DNA from: Salinimicrobium sp963739625
GTDB taxonomy: Bacteria > Bacteroidota > Bacteroidia > Flavobacteriales > Flavobacteriaceae
NCBI GenBank assembly: GCA_963739625.1
Contig: CAVUAU010000005.1
Span: 62,001 to 126,000 of the forward strand
Direction: 5' to 3'
DNA: 64,000 nucleotides
The notes under the pieces are model-generated. The model worked only from the letters and a program-made list of their open reading frames with translations, was not told where the DNA came from and did not search any database. Position 1 is the first letter of the stretch. The number at the start of each line of letters is the position of its first letter. A program made the position numbers and the translations under genes. Shown piece after piece: positions 40,230-49,774 of this stretch.

Positions 40230-42006
40230 ATGCGCGCCTTGATCATTTTCCTGCTGTTAACCGCCACCGGCTTCAGCCAGACGAACACCTATAATGTATC
40301 CTTCGAAAATGCCACTCATCATGAAGCGGTGGTAAAAGCTATTTTCCCCGAGGTAAAACGAGATACCCTCAAGCTGCAAATGAGCCGCAGCTCTCCCGGA
40401 CGTTATGCCCTGCACGAGTTTGCAAAGAATGTATACGGAGTAAAGGCCACAGACAGCAAGGGTGAAACACTGCAAATCTCACGTCCCGATCCCTATTCAT
40501 GGAATATCACCGGCCACGATGGCACCGTGAAGGTGGAATATATTCTCTTCGGAAATCGTGCCGATGGCACTTACACGCAGATCGACGAAACTCACGCGCA
40601 CATGAACATCCCCGCGACATTTATGTATGTCGATGACCTGAAGCAGCGCCCTATCGAGGTAACTTTTGACACCGAAGGTCATCCCGACTGGAAGATTGCG
40701 ACTCAACTGAAACAGCTCGATAAAAACACCTTTTTCGCACCCAACCTCTACTACTTCATGGACAGCCCGGTGGAGATCAGCAATTATGATCTAAGAGAGT
40801 TTGAGCTGGACGGGCAAAAGATCAGGTTTGTGCTGCACCACCCGGGAACTCCGGCAGAATTGGACGAATACTGGGAAAAGGTGAAAAAGATCGTGGCGCA
40901 GGAAAAAGCGGTTTACGGGGAGCTTCCAAAATATGATTTTGGACAGTACACTTTTCTCGCAGATTATATGCCCCAGGTTTCAGGTGACGGAATGGAACAT
41001 CGCAACAGCACGATTCTTACAGATGTTGCCGGTCTGGGCGAAGGCGGCATGAAAGAGAATATTGGTACGGTGGCCCACGAATATTTCCATTCGTGGAATG
41101 TGGAGAGAATTCGACCGGAATCGCTGGAGCCCTTCAATTTTTCAAAAGCCAACATGAGCGGTGCCCTTTGGTTTGCCGAAGGTTTCACCAGCTATTACAC
41201 CAATCTCATTCTGGCCCGTGCCGGAATAATCAGTCCGCAGGAGTATGCAGAGAGCCTTAACGGCACTTTCAACTACGTCTGGAACTCGCCTGCCCTACAA
41301 TACTTCAACCCCATCGAGATGAGCTATCAGGCGCCCTTTGTGGATGCGGCTACTTCGGTTGACCCTGTGAACCGTGAGAACATCTTCATTTCCTATTATT
41401 CCTACGGAAGCATGCTCGGGCTGGCACTTGACCTGAAAGCTCCGGGAAAACAGACCTTAACCTCGACGATTTCATGAAGCTGATGTGGCAGAAGTATGGA
41501 AAAACAGAAAAGTCTTACGAGATCAAGGACCTGGATGAAACTTTAGCCCAATATGCAGGTAAGGAGTTTGCCGAAGATTTTTTCGACAATTACATCTACT
41601 CCTCAAAAATGCCAGATTACGAGGCTCTTTTGGCAAATGTTGGCCTCAAGTTGGAGAGAGCATCCAAAAATGCCTTTTTTGGAGCCACATTAAGAGACAC
41701 TCCTGAGGGAGTTGAGATCAGCCGCAACCTTGCCCAGACATACCCCAGCCTACAAAGCCGGGTTGAACCAGGGAGACGTGATTCTTTCTGTTGACGGGGT
41801 ACGAATTAAAAGATAAGGCTCAATTTGAAGAGTTCTTAAAAGACAAAAAACCTGGAGAGAAACTGGAATTCGGAATTCAAAGATTTGGAAAGCAAACGAA
41901 CAAAGAAGTGACACTTTCCGAAGATCCAACTTATAGCATCAGCATTGATGAAAAGGCCTCGGCTAAAGCCATAAAGGCAAGAGAGGCATGGTTGTCAAAA
42001 AGGTAA
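40230..42006 (+). pseudogene. M61 family (glycyl aminopeptidase-like) protease, three frameshifts as sequenced
   Basis: An exported protein (signal peptide LIIFLLLTATGFSQ) of about 591 residues once repaired. The N-terminal sheet domain leads to the thermolysin-like core with zinc motif HEYFH (GTVAHEYFHSWNVERIRPESL) and the GALWFAEGFTSYYT segment; a PDZ domain ends it (PAYKAGLNQGDVILSVDGVRI then KDKAQFEEFLKDKKPGEKLEF). The frame breaks three times: near 41444-41451 (one base lost, AAAA run), near 41736-41742 (one gained) and at 41808-41811 (one A gained). Total length is 3n+1, as these predict. Gene decay is possible here because three breaks cluster, but homopolymer error also fits. Confidence 0.85.
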
Positions 42007-42025
42007 TTTTGAAGCCTTTTTTAAT

Positions 42026-42265
42026 GGGCTAAAGCCCATTTTATTTTCATTGCATTTTTAACCCACGGGCTGAAGCCCGTGGCAATTTATATCTTCCTTT
42101 TAAATAGAAACATGCTGATGAATTGCCTCCGGCAATTGATAAACAGGAATTCTTTCTTCAACAACCAAATCTGTTTTCAATTTCCTTCCAAGGATTTTTA
42201 TATCTTAAATTGCCTCCGGCTTCAGCCGGAGGATTAAAATTTTTACCATCAAAGGGCTTTAGCCC
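42026..42265. repeat. REP-like paired hairpins, inverted cluster 2
   Basis: Hairpins in order: B reverse (42026-42037, GGGCTAAAGCCC), A reverse (42063-42087, stem CCACGGGC/GCCCGTGG with the CAATT tag), a shortened A (42121-42137, AATTGCCTCCGGCAATT), A forward (42208-42232, AATTGCC tag with a CCTCCGGC/GCCGGAGG stem) and B forward (42254-42265). They occupy most of the 362-base gap between the M61 gene and atpC; no gene is seen in that gap. Confidence 0.8.
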
Positions 42266-42312
42266 AATATTTTAGCTCTTCCAAAGTTTGGAACTCTGGA
42301 AGAGCTTGAAAA

Positions 42313-42350
42313 CAAAAAAACCTGTTGCTTTCGCAACAGGTTTTCTTTTT
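42313..42350 (-). terminator. Terminator of the atpD-atpC operon
   Basis: AACCTGTTGC / GCAACAGGTT stem with a TTTC loop, flanked by A and T runs. It follows the atpC stop by about 20 bases on the minus strand. Confidence 0.9.
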
Positions 42351-42368
42351 ATGGTAGAAACCGTAAGC

Positions 42369-42659
42369 CTAGTCGGCCAGTACGATGACTTTATTGTCTT
42401 TCATTTCAACAACCCCGCCTTCAACAGGAAGCACTAATATCTTGCTGTCATTAGCATCCCTTTTGAACAGCTTGGAGATCTCTTCAGAATTCACATTGCT
42501 GGAGTGGGTAAAGACCCTGATCTCACCTTTATTCAAAACCGAAACTATAGGCGCGTGATTGTTCAACATCTGGAACTGCCCGTTAACGCCCGGTACGCTC
42601 ACAGAATCAACTTCTGAACTTAGCAGGACTGCTTCCGGAGTTACTATTTCTAAGTGCAT
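42369..42659 (-). CDS. atpC: F1Fo ATP synthase epsilon subunit
   Basis: A 96-residue protein consisting of the beta-sandwich domain only (MHLEIVTPEAVLLSSEVDSVSVPGVNGQFQMLNNHAPIVSVLNKGEIRV). The C-terminal helical hairpin found in most bacterial epsilon subunits (about 135 residues), which inhibits ATP hydrolysis, is missing; this short form is usual in Bacteroidetes. It follows atpD with an 85-base gap containing a possible AAATCCCAAA/TTTTGGGATTT hairpin. Confidence 0.93.
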   Translation of the reverse strand: MHLEIVTPEAVLLSSEVDSVSVPGVNGQFQMLNNHAPIVSVLNKGEIRVFTHSSNVNSEEISKLFKRDANDSKILVLPVEGGVVEMKDNKVIVLAD

Positions 42660-42744
42660 ATCTTTTTAAATTTCAAGGTTCAAATCCCAAATCCCAAGTA
42701 CTTAAATGCATTGGAATTTGGAATTTGGTTTTTGGGATTTTTTA

Positions 42745-44256
42745 TTAGGCTTCAGCAAGCATTTTCTCTCCGGCTTCGATAGCTTCCTCGATGGTACCTT
42801 TAAGGTTAAAGGCAGCTTCCGGAAGGTGATCTAACTCACCGTCCATGATCATGTTGAAACCTTTGATCGTTTCTTTAATGTCAACCAAAACTCCTTTAAG
42901 ACCTGTAAACTGCTCGGCTACGTGGAAAGGCTGAGAAAGGAAACGCTGAACACGTCTTGCACGGGAAACGGCAAGCTTATCTTCTTCAGAAAGTTCTTCC
43001 ATACCAAGGATGGCGATAATATCCTGAAGCTCTTTGTAACGCTGTAGCAACTCCTTAACTCTTTGAGCACAGTTGTAGTGGTCGTCCCCAAGAATATCTG
43101 CAGTAAGGATACGAGAGGTAGAATCCAACGGGTCAACCGCAGGGTAAATACCAAGCTCGGCAATCTTACGTGAAAGTACTGTTGTTGCATCCAGGTGGGC
43201 AAAAGTTGTTGCCGGCGCCGGGTCAGTCAAGTCATCCGCAGGTACGTAAACCGCCTGTACAGAAGTAATAGACCCGTTCTTGGTAGAAGTAATACGCTCC
43301 TGCATCGCACCCATCTCGGTTGCAAGTGTAGGCTGATAACCTACCGCAGAAGGCATACGTCCAAGAAGTGCAGACACCTCAGAACCTGCCTGTGTGAAAC
43401 GGAAAATGTTATCTACGAAGAAAAGCACATCTTTCCCCTGTCCTTCACCTGCACCATCACGGAAGTATTCAGCAATGGTAAGTCCCGAAAGCGCAACACG
43501 TGCACGTGCTCCGGGAGGCTCGTTCATCTGCCCGAATACGAAAGTAGCTTTAGAATCTTTCAAAGCAGTTTTATCTACTTTTTGAAGATCCCAACCGCCG
43601 TTTTCCATAGAGTGCATGAAGTCTTCACCGTATTTAATAATACCAGACTCAAGCATCTCTCTCAAAAGGTCATTTCCTTCACGTGTTCTTTCACCTACAC
43701 CGGCAAACACAGAAAGACCACCGTGACCTTTTGCAATGTTATTAATAAGTTCCTGGATCAATACGGTCTTACCAACCCCTGCACCTCCAAAAAGGCCAAT
43801 TTTACCACCTTTTGCGTATGGCTCAATAAGGTCGATCACCTTGATCCCTGTAAAAAGAACTTCTGTAGAAACAGATAAGTCTTCAAATTTTGGCGCTTCA
43901 CGGTGAATAGGAAGCCCGTTCTCGTTTGCTTTTGGCAAGTTACCAAGACCGTCGATCGCATCTCCTACCACGTTGAACAATCTACCGTACACGTCTTTTC
44001 CAACCGGCATTTGAATTGGCGCTCCTGTAGCAACCACTTCAACCCCGCGGCTAAGACCATCGGTTGAATCCATGGAAACTGTTCTTACAGTGTCTTCACC
44101 AATGTGAGACTGAACTTCAAGAACCAACACAGAACCATCTTTTCGGGTAATTTCCAAAGAATCGTAGATCCTCGGCAATTCAGCATTCTCTGTGTCGAAG
44201 CTTACGTCAACAACAGGGCCGATAACTTGTGCAACTTTACCTGTAAATTTAGACAT
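42745..44256 (-). CDS. atpD: F1Fo ATP synthase beta subunit
   Basis: A 503-residue catalytic subunit. Visible are the P-loop GGAGVGKTVL (about residues 155-165), GVGERTREGNDL, the catalytic Glu region and ALSGLTIAEYFRD, FRFTQAGSEVSALLGRMPSAVGYQPTLATEMG, and the DELSEEDKL-like ELSEEDKLAVSRARRVQRFLSQPF segment. The operon holds only atpD and atpC; the other atp genes lie elsewhere, as in other Bacteroidetes. A TATCTTTG box (44353-44360) supports a promoter upstream. Confidence 0.98.
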   Translation of the reverse strand: MSKFTGKVAQVIGPVVDVSFDTENAELPRIYDSLEITRKDGSVLVLEVQSHIGEDTVRTVSMDSTDGLSRGVEVVATGAPIQMPVGKDVYGRLFNVVGDAIDGLGNLPKANENGLPIHREAPKFEDLSVSTEVLFTGIKVIDLIEPYAKGGKIGLFGGAGVGKTVLIQELINNIAKGHGGLSVFAGVGERTREGNDLLREMLESGIIKYGEDFMHSMENGGWDLQKVDKTALKDSKATFVFGQMNEPPGARARVALSGLTIAEYFRDGAGEGQGKDVLFFVDNIFRFTQAGSEVSALLGRMPSAVGYQPTLATEMGAMQERITSTKNGSITSVQAVYVPADDLTDPAPATTFAHLDATTVLSRKIAELGIYPAVDPLDSTSRILTADILGDDHYNCAQRVKELLQRYKELQDIIAILGMEELSEEDKLAVSRARRVQRFLSQPFHVAEQFTGLKGVLVDIKETIKGFNMIMDGELDHLPEAAFNLKGTIEEAIEAGEKMLAEA

Positions 44257-44352
44257 TATCTATTCCTTTAATGTTTTGTTTTTTTAAATAGCTAAAAAAG
44301 AACCTGTAACAACTTTAAAATTTTGTAAAAAGTCATTCGCTTTTTCAGGCTG

Positions 44353-44360
44353 CAAAGATA
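44353..44360 (-). promoter_or_regulatory. -7 box of the atpD-atpC promoter
   Basis: TATCTTTG on the minus strand fits TAnnTTTG and would give a leader of about 90 bases before atpD. No clear -33 TTG box. The rest of the 308-base gap 44257-44564 contains the glmS terminator and nothing else recognised. Confidence 0.5.
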
Positions 44361-44512
44361 GTTTTTTTGTATAAAAGTCTCTAAGAGAAATAACAACTTT
44401 TTTAAAGCTTCCAAAAAGTTGATTTTTAAGCACTTCTTCGGAAGTGGTCTTTCTCCCGTTCAATTGCGGCCTTATCTTAGAAAACGATTGAGCAGAAGGA
44501 TTTCTTCGGAAT

Positions 44513-44540
44513 AAAAAAACCCGAAGCAGCTGCTCCGGGT
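44513..44540 (-). terminator. Terminator after glmS
   Basis: ACCCGGAGCAG / CTGCTTCGGGT stem (one mismatch) followed by a run of T on the minus strand, 25 bases past the glmS stop. Confidence 0.85.
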
Positions 44541-44564
44541 CTTCTGAAATATTTCTGAAATTTC

Positions 44565-46412
44565 TTATTCCACAGTAACCGACTTTGCCAGGTTCCTTGG
44601 CTGATCTACGTTCTTACCAAGCATTACCGCTATATGGTAAGAAAGCAACTGCAACGGAATGGTCGTAATAAGCGGAGTAAGCGCCTCAATAGTATCGGGC
44701 ACCTCGATCACGTAATCTGCAAGGTCGCGAACGCTGGTGTCTCCTTCGGTAACTATACCAATGATCTTACCCTGTCTTGATTTGATCTCCTGAATGTTGC
44801 TCACCACCTTCTCATAATGCCCTTTTCGGGTAGCGATCACCACCACCGGCATTTCTTCATCGATAAGCGCGATTGGCCCGTGCTTCATCTCGGCAGCAGG
44901 ATAACCTTCAGCATGAATATAAGAGATCTCCTTCAGCTTCAAAGCACCCTCCAAAGCTACAGGGAAGTTGAAACCTCTTCCCAGGTAAAGGCAGTTTTTC
45001 GCGTCTTTATATTTATCGGCAACTATCTTGATATGCTCATTTGATTCCAACGCCACTTCGATCTTGTGAGGAATAGTTTCCATTTCTCTTAGGTGCATAT
45101 GGAAATCACTGTTTGAAATGGTGCCTTTTGCCTTCGCAAGTTTGAGCGCCATAAGGGTCAAAACGGTAATTTGGGTTGTAAAGGCCTTTGTTGAAGCCAC
45201 CCCAATTTCAGGACCTGCGTGAGTGTAAGCTCCTGCATTGGTCTCTCTTGAAATAGAAGAACCAACCACGTTACAAACTCCAAAGACAAAAGCGCCTTTT
45301 TCCTTTGCAAGTTTGATCGCCGCCATAGTATCGGCAGTTTCCCCACTTTGAGAGATAGCGATCACAATATCATCTGAATTGATAATTGGATTTCTATACC
45401 TGAATTCCGAGGCATATTCCACTTCCACAGGAATTCTCGCAAGATCTTCAAAAACATACTCGGCTACAAGCCCTGCATGCCATGAAGTTCCGCAGGCAAC
45501 GATCACAATACGCTTTGCGTTAAGGAAACGCTCGAGGTTATCATCTACCCCGGCCATGCGGATCATCCCTGCATCAACCTGTAAACGACCTCTAAAGGTA
45601 TCTGTGATGGCACTTGGTTGTTCATAGATCTCCTTCAGCATGAAGTGATCAAAGCTGTTCTTCTCGATCTGCTCAAGGTTAAGCTGTAATTCCTGCACAT
45701 AAGGATCAACCAGGCTGTCATCCTTGATCTTTCTCACCTTAACCCCTTTATTTCTTCTCACCACGGCCATTTCCCCGTCTTCCAGGTAAATAGCATTTGA
45801 GGTAAATTCTATAAAAGGAGAGGCATCTGAAGCTATGAAATATTCATCTTCACCAACCCCAATAGCCAGTGGGCTACCAAGTCTTGCAACTACTATTTCG
45901 TTGGGCTTCTTCTTGTCAAAAACCGCGATTGCATAAGCACCCACCGTTTGATTAAGGGCAATTTGTACCGCCTTCCCAAGTTTTACATTTTCCTTTTTGA
46001 TCACATCTTCAATAAGGTTGACCAAAACTTCTGTATCTGTATCAGATTCAAAAGTGTAACCCCTCGTGATCAACTCTTTTTTGAGTGATTCATAATTCTC
46101 GATGATCCCGTTATGAATGATCACCAGGTCACCCGAATTAGAGACATGAGGGTGAGAGTTCACATCGTTTGGCACCCCGTGAGTTGCCCAACGGGTATGA
46201 CCAAGGCCTAAAGTGCCGTTGGTGCTCATTTCATTCTCAATCTTAGCCTCAAGATCGGCTACTTTTCCTTTTGTCTTACAGACCTTTAATTCTTTATCGT
46301 CATACAAAGCGATTCCCGCACTGTCATAACCTCTGTACTCCAATCTCTGGAGACCTTTCAACACTATAGGATAAGCCTCTCTATGGCCTATGTATCCAAC
46401 AATTCCACACAT
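44565..46412 (-). CDS. glmS: Glutamine--fructose-6-phosphate aminotransferase (isomerising)
   Basis: A full-length 615-residue enzyme making glucosamine-6-phosphate for peptidoglycan and LPS. The class II glutaminase domain begins at Cys2 (MCGIVGYIGHREAYPIVLKGLQRLEYRGYDSAG), with HTRWATHG and HNGIIENY. Two SIS domains follow (VACGTSWHAGLVAEY, ISQSGETADTMAA, LGRGFNFPVALEGALKLKEISYIHAEGY), ending KSVTVE. It lies three bases after the DUF4270 gene and is transcribed with it. Confidence 0.98.
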   Translation of the reverse strand: MCGIVGYIGHREAYPIVLKGLQRLEYRGYDSAGIALYDDKELKVCKTKGKVADLEAKIENEMSTNGTLGLGHTRWATHGVPNDVNSHPHVSNSGDLVIIHNGIIENYESLKKELITRGYTFESDTDTEVLVNLIEDVIKKENVKLGKAVQIALNQTVGAYAIAVFDKKKPNEIVVARLGSPLAIGVGEDEYFIASDASPFIEFTSNAIYLEDGEMAVVRRNKGVKVRKIKDDSLVDPYVQELQLNLEQIEKNSFDHFMLKEIYEQPSAITDTFRGRLQVDAGMIRMAGVDDNLERFLNAKRIVIVACGTSWHAGLVAEYVFEDLARIPVEVEYASEFRYRNPIINSDDIVIAISQSGETADTMAAIKLAKEKGAFVFGVCNVVGSSISRETNAGAYTHAGPEIGVASTKAFTTQITVLTLMALKLAKAKGTISNSDFHMHLREMETIPHKIEVALESNEHIKIVADKYKDAKNCLYLGRGFNFPVALEGALKLKEISYIHAEGYPAAEMKHGPIALIDEEMPVVVIATRKGHYEKVVSNIQEIKSRQGKIIGIVTEGDTSVRDLADYVIEVPDTIEALTPLITTIPLQLLSYHIAVMLGKNVDQPRNLAKSVTVE

Positions 46413-46415
46413 ATT

Positions 46416-47990
46416 CTAGTTCTTTGATTCTGTATAGTAAATCTTCAGCTTTAGCCGTTTTTCTTCATTTTCTGCATTTGGACCATATAAAACAGTGGCT
46501 TCGGGAGTAACCACAGATCCCACAGGAACTGTACTAACCTCTGCGCCTTCTGTTTGAAGCACCGCTGCATTATTTACCAGATTCACATTTTGCGTTACAA
46601 CCAAACCAAGTCTCACGTTTGTAGAATCTTTGGTTATAACATTATTGATATGCCTTGTCAACCTGATCTTGTATTTAATCCCGTTACCGTTTTCATCCCG
46701 TTCCAGGGGAACCAGATGTCCTCTGTTGGAAGTGGATGTTGGGGCATTTAATTCACCTAAGGCATCCAGCGTATAATCTGCCAGCAACCTGTTTTGATCG
46801 AGGTTGTATAAATAAACTCTCTCAGGTTGATTTTGCCCGTTCATATAGCTGCCATTCACGTAAAACTCGAGATTTGCTTCATTAATAAGCCAGTCGTTAT
46901 CTCTTAGATATTCAAGCTCATCAGACACTCCATTACCGTCTACATCGGGACCGCTAAAAAGGTCAATTATAGCCATTGATCCCTCGCCTCCTTTTAAATA
47001 AAGATTATCCTCCTCATTAAATTGAGGCACTTCCTGCTCAAAGGTATTTACCTCGGTTTGCCCGAAGGTTAACTGGAAAAGCCTGTTTTCCTCAATAACT
47101 TCGGAAGTATCACCATCTTCATCACTGTCCTCTGTATCGGTCACCTTGGCACGGTAATAAAGGGTTATGCCGGCTCCTTCCGCATTAAGATTGAGTAAAG
47201 CCATACTTCCCGCATCTCCGGTTTGTTCAGCCTTGATATAGATACTTCTAAGAAAATTATTGAAGTTGCTCTGACTCGACAGCTCGGCGGCTCCCTGTTT
47301 GTCAAGAATCTTCTTCTGAAAAAATTTCTTATTCAGCATAAGTCTCATTCTTGGAGCATACCTTACAGTATCTTCGGCAGCAGCAGGATTTGCATCCAAC
47401 TCAACCACCTCATCATTCGAAAATTCAAAGGCCTCATTCTGGTAAAGTACATTTTCGGTGAGGTTGCTTTCAATTTGCGGGCCAAGATTAGAATAATATT
47501 TTTGAGCCTTCTCAAAATCTGTGTTGGGATCAAAACTATTTAAAAAGAAATTCGTCTCCGTAATACTCAGTCTGATTGGCGCATTACCATAAAGGGAATC
47601 CAGTCTGTACCTGGCATCCCCATTTTCTGAGTCGTCAAGTTTGGTAGAAAAATATGGGATGTTCAAAACCACACTATCCAGCACAGGCTCTGTCCCGAAA
47701 TCGGGACTTGTAGAGGAAAGCTTTAGCTGAGACAGAATACTGGCAGTTTGATCGCCAAACAACTCATTGTTATAAACGCCCAGCAGGTAAACCGGCAGGC
47801 GGTTTGTTTGCACCGGGGCAAGATCATTGGTATGCGCAGAAATTTCGGCTTCATCATACAACTCGGCATTAAAGCCGGGCTGTCCTATGACTTCGGTTCC
47901 TATACTTTCAAAGTCGTCTTCACACGCTACAAAAGAAAAAACAACAGCCACAACTGTTGTTATTTTCAACATCGTATTTTTTAAATTCAT
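46416..47990 (-). CDS. DUF4270 family lipoprotein
   Basis: A 524-residue lipoprotein (lipobox FSFVACEDD) of the Bacteroidetes DUF4270 family. The pattern EDDFESIGTEVIGQPGF, HTNDLAPVQTNRLPVYLLGVYNNELFG, LDSVVLNIPYFS is typical. Largely beta-rich, likely outer membrane or surface. Function unknown. In Flavobacteriaceae it is commonly placed between the glycogen-synthase-like gene and glmS, as here (10 and 3 base gaps), so the three should share a transcript. Confidence 0.88.
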   Translation of the reverse strand: MNLKNTMLKITTVVAVVFSFVACEDDFESIGTEVIGQPGFNAELYDEAEISAHTNDLAPVQTNRLPVYLLGVYNNELFGDQTASILSQLKLSSTSPDFGTEPVLDSVVLNIPYFSTKLDDSENGDARYRLDSLYGNAPIRLSITETNFFLNSFDPNTDFEKAQKYYSNLGPQIESNLTENVLYQNEAFEFSNDEVVELDANPAAAEDTVRYAPRMRLMLNKKFFQKKILDKQGAAELSSQSNFNNFLRSIYIKAEQTGDAGSMALLNLNAEGAGITLYYRAKVTDTEDSDEDGDTSEVIEENRLFQLTFGQTEVNTFEQEVPQFNEEDNLYLKGGEGSMAIIDLFSGPDVDGNGVSDELEYLRDNDWLINEANLEFYVNGSYMNGQNQPERVYLYNLDQNRLLADYTLDALGELNAPTSTSNRGHLVPLERDENGNGIKYKIRLTRHINNVITKDSTNVRLGLVVTQNVNLVNNAAVLQTEGAEVSTVPVGSVVTPEATVLYGPNAENEEKRLKLKIYYTESKN

Positions 47991-48000
47991 TGAGATTCTT

Positions 48001-48810
48001 CTAAGATAATACTTGATTCATGTAGAAATCCTGATACGCCTGGGCAAATTCCTCTTTGTTCTTGTATTCCAGAACGGGTTTGTCCAGCTTGCTTAGGTAT
48101 TTTTTAAGCTCTTCAGGAATGTTATCTCCCGCTATGACAGCTGCATCTGAATTGTCAACCGCGGTTTTCATTATATTCACGTAGGTAGGTTTTTTTAGAT
48201 GTTTCACCTGTTCATTCTCCAGTCCGTCAAAAAGGACTTTTTTATACAGGTCTTTATCTAACGTGCCTTCGAAGTCTTGATTGTATACAGAGGTCACTAT
48301 TTTAGCATCCTTAAACAAAGGTTCATTCCCGTAGTAGTTTCTCAGGTATAGCGGCAATAAAGATGACAACCAGCCATTGACATGTATAATATCTGGCGAC
48401 CAGTTGAGTTTCTTGACAGTTTCTATCACTCCTTTTGCAAAAAAGATCGCTCTTTCATCGTTATCGGGGAAGAGATTTCCTTCCTCATCTGTAAGCGTGG
48501 CCTTTCGCTTAAAGTAATCCTCGTTATCGATAAAATATACCTGCATACGCTCCTTGGGAATCGAAGCAACTTTAATGATCAAAGGCATGTCAAGATCATT
48601 GATCACCAGATTCATTCCAGATAGCCTTATCACCTCATGCAGCTGATGCCTTCGCTCATTGATGTTTCCAAACCGGGGCATAAATATGCGAATTTGTCCT
48701 CCCTGATTGTTGACCATTCGGGGGGCTTCAAAAGACATAGATGAGATTTCGGTTTCGGGTAAATAAGGTATTACTTCAGATGATACGTACAATATCCTCT
48801 TTTCTTTCAT
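48001..48810 (-). CDS. Glycogen/starch synthase-like protein, N-terminal domain only
   Basis: A 269-residue protein similar to the N-terminal Rossmann domain of GT5 glycogen synthases: RILYVSSEVIPY at the start, APRMVNNQGGQIRIFMPRFGNINERRHQLHEV, and SPDIIHVNGWLSSLLPLYLR, with KIVTSVYNQDFEGTLD later. The C-terminal half, which binds ADP-glucose in true synthases of about 480 residues, is absent, and the KxGGL motif is replaced (PETEISSM). It therefore probably does not make glycogen. It is first in an operon with DUF4270 and glmS, which hints at envelope sugar metabolism; that is inference. Confidence 0.85.
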   Translation of the reverse strand: MKEKRILYVSSEVIPYLPETEISSMSFEAPRMVNNQGGQIRIFMPRFGNINERRHQLHEVIRLSGMNLVINDLDMPLIIKVASIPKERMQVYFIDNEDYFKRKATLTDEEGNLFPDNDERAIFFAKGVIETVKKLNWSPDIIHVNGWLSSLLPLYLRNYYGNEPLFKDAKIVTSVYNQDFEGTLDKDLYKKVLFDGLENEQVKHLKKPTYVNIMKTAVDNSDAAVIAGDNIPEELKKYLSKLDKPVLEYKNKEEFAQAYQDFYMNQVLS

Positions 48811-48848
48811 AAGGCCACTGCTTTAATGCGGTTGTGAATAAAAAACAC

Positions 48849-48856
48849 GCAAAATT
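48849..48856 (-). promoter_or_regulatory. -7 box before the glycogen-synthase-like gene
   Basis: TAATTTTG on the minus strand fits TAnnTTTG, about 40 bases before the start codon, in the 109-base divergent gap shared with panC. Confidence 0.45.
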
Positions 48857-48887
48857 ACAAAATTTTATGCAGATTGCGAGTATTATC

Positions 48888-48895
48888 TTAAGTTT
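48888..48895 (+). promoter_or_regulatory. -7 box before panC
   Basis: TAAGTTTG fits TAnnTTTG and lies 24 bases before the panC start, giving a very short leader for the panC-radA operon. Confidence 0.5.
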
Positions 48896-48919
48896 GCACG
48901 CTGTTAATTTTACAATAAG

Positions 48920-49768
48920 ATGCAGATTTTAAAGGAGAAGCGCGCCCTCAAAACGCAGATTAGCGAGTACAAAACTGAAGGCCTGAGCATCGGTTTTGTT
49001 CCCACGATGGGTGCCTTGCACGAGGGACATCTTTCCCTTATGGAACAGGCGCTTTCTTCCTGTGATAAAGTGGTGGTAAGCATCTTTGTAAATCCTACTC
49101 AATTTGATAATCCACAGGATCTTGAAAAATACCCGCGCACCTTTGAACAGGATGTGGCGCGTATTACAGCCTTGAGTCCAAATATCCTGATCTTTTCACC
49201 ACCTGCTTCAGAAATCTATGGAGAAGACATTACTTCTGAAGAATTCTCTTTTGACGGGCTGGAGTTTGAAATGGAAGGAAAATTCAGAAAAGGACATTTC
49301 AATGGCGTGGGCACCATTGTCAAAAAGCTTTTTGAAATGGTACAGCCCGATAAAGCCTTTTTTGGAGAGAAAGATTATCAACAGCTACAGATCATTAAGA
49401 AACTGGTTGAAAAATATCACCTTCCGGTAGAGATCGTGGGTTGTCCAATTCACCGGGAAGCTTCAGGTTTGGCGAGAAGTTCGCGCAATGAAAGGTTATC
49501 CCGGGAAGAACGACAAAACGCGGCATTCATCTATAATGTGTTGCAACAGGTGAAGGAGAATTTTGGCACAAAAAGTGCAAAAGAACTAACCGCCTGGGTC
49601 AGAGAAGAGTTCGAAAAAAGCTCTTTTTTGGAACTGGAATATTTCGAGATTGCAAACGCAGATAGTTTGAAAACCCTTGAAGTCAAAGAGAACGGCCATA
49701 AATACAGAGCATTTATAGCCGCTTATGCCGGGGACATCCGGTTAATAGATAACATAGCTTTAAATTAA
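48920..49768 (+). CDS. panC: Pantothenate synthetase
   Basis: A 282-residue enzyme joining pantoate and beta-alanine with ATP. It shows VPTMGALHEGHLSLMEQA (HIGH-type ATP site), SIFVNPTQFDNPQDLEKYPR, FFGEKDYQQLQIIKKLV and the KMSKS-like LARSSRNERLS. First gene of a run with panD, six bases apart; panD supplies the beta-alanine. Confidence 0.97.
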   Translation: MQILKEKRALKTQISEYKTEGLSIGFVPTMGALHEGHLSLMEQALSSCDKVVVSIFVNPTQFDNPQDLEKYPRTFEQDVARITALSPNILIFSPPASEIYGEDITSEEFSFDGLEFEMEGKFRKGHFNGVGTIVKKLFEMVQPDKAFFGEKDYQQLQIIKKLVEKYHLPVEIVGCPIHREASGLARSSRNERLSREERQNAAFIYNVLQQVKENFGTKSAKELTAWVREEFEKSSFLELEYFEIANADSLKTLEVKENGHKYRAFIAAYAGDIRLIDNIALN

Positions 49769-49774
49769 GCAGGC

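Noticed and set aside
42660..42744. tRNA-like GGTTCAAATCCC sequence between atpD and atpC
   Set aside because: The T-arm-like string is part of AAATCCCAAA low-complexity repeats; no acceptor or anticodon arm can be drawn.
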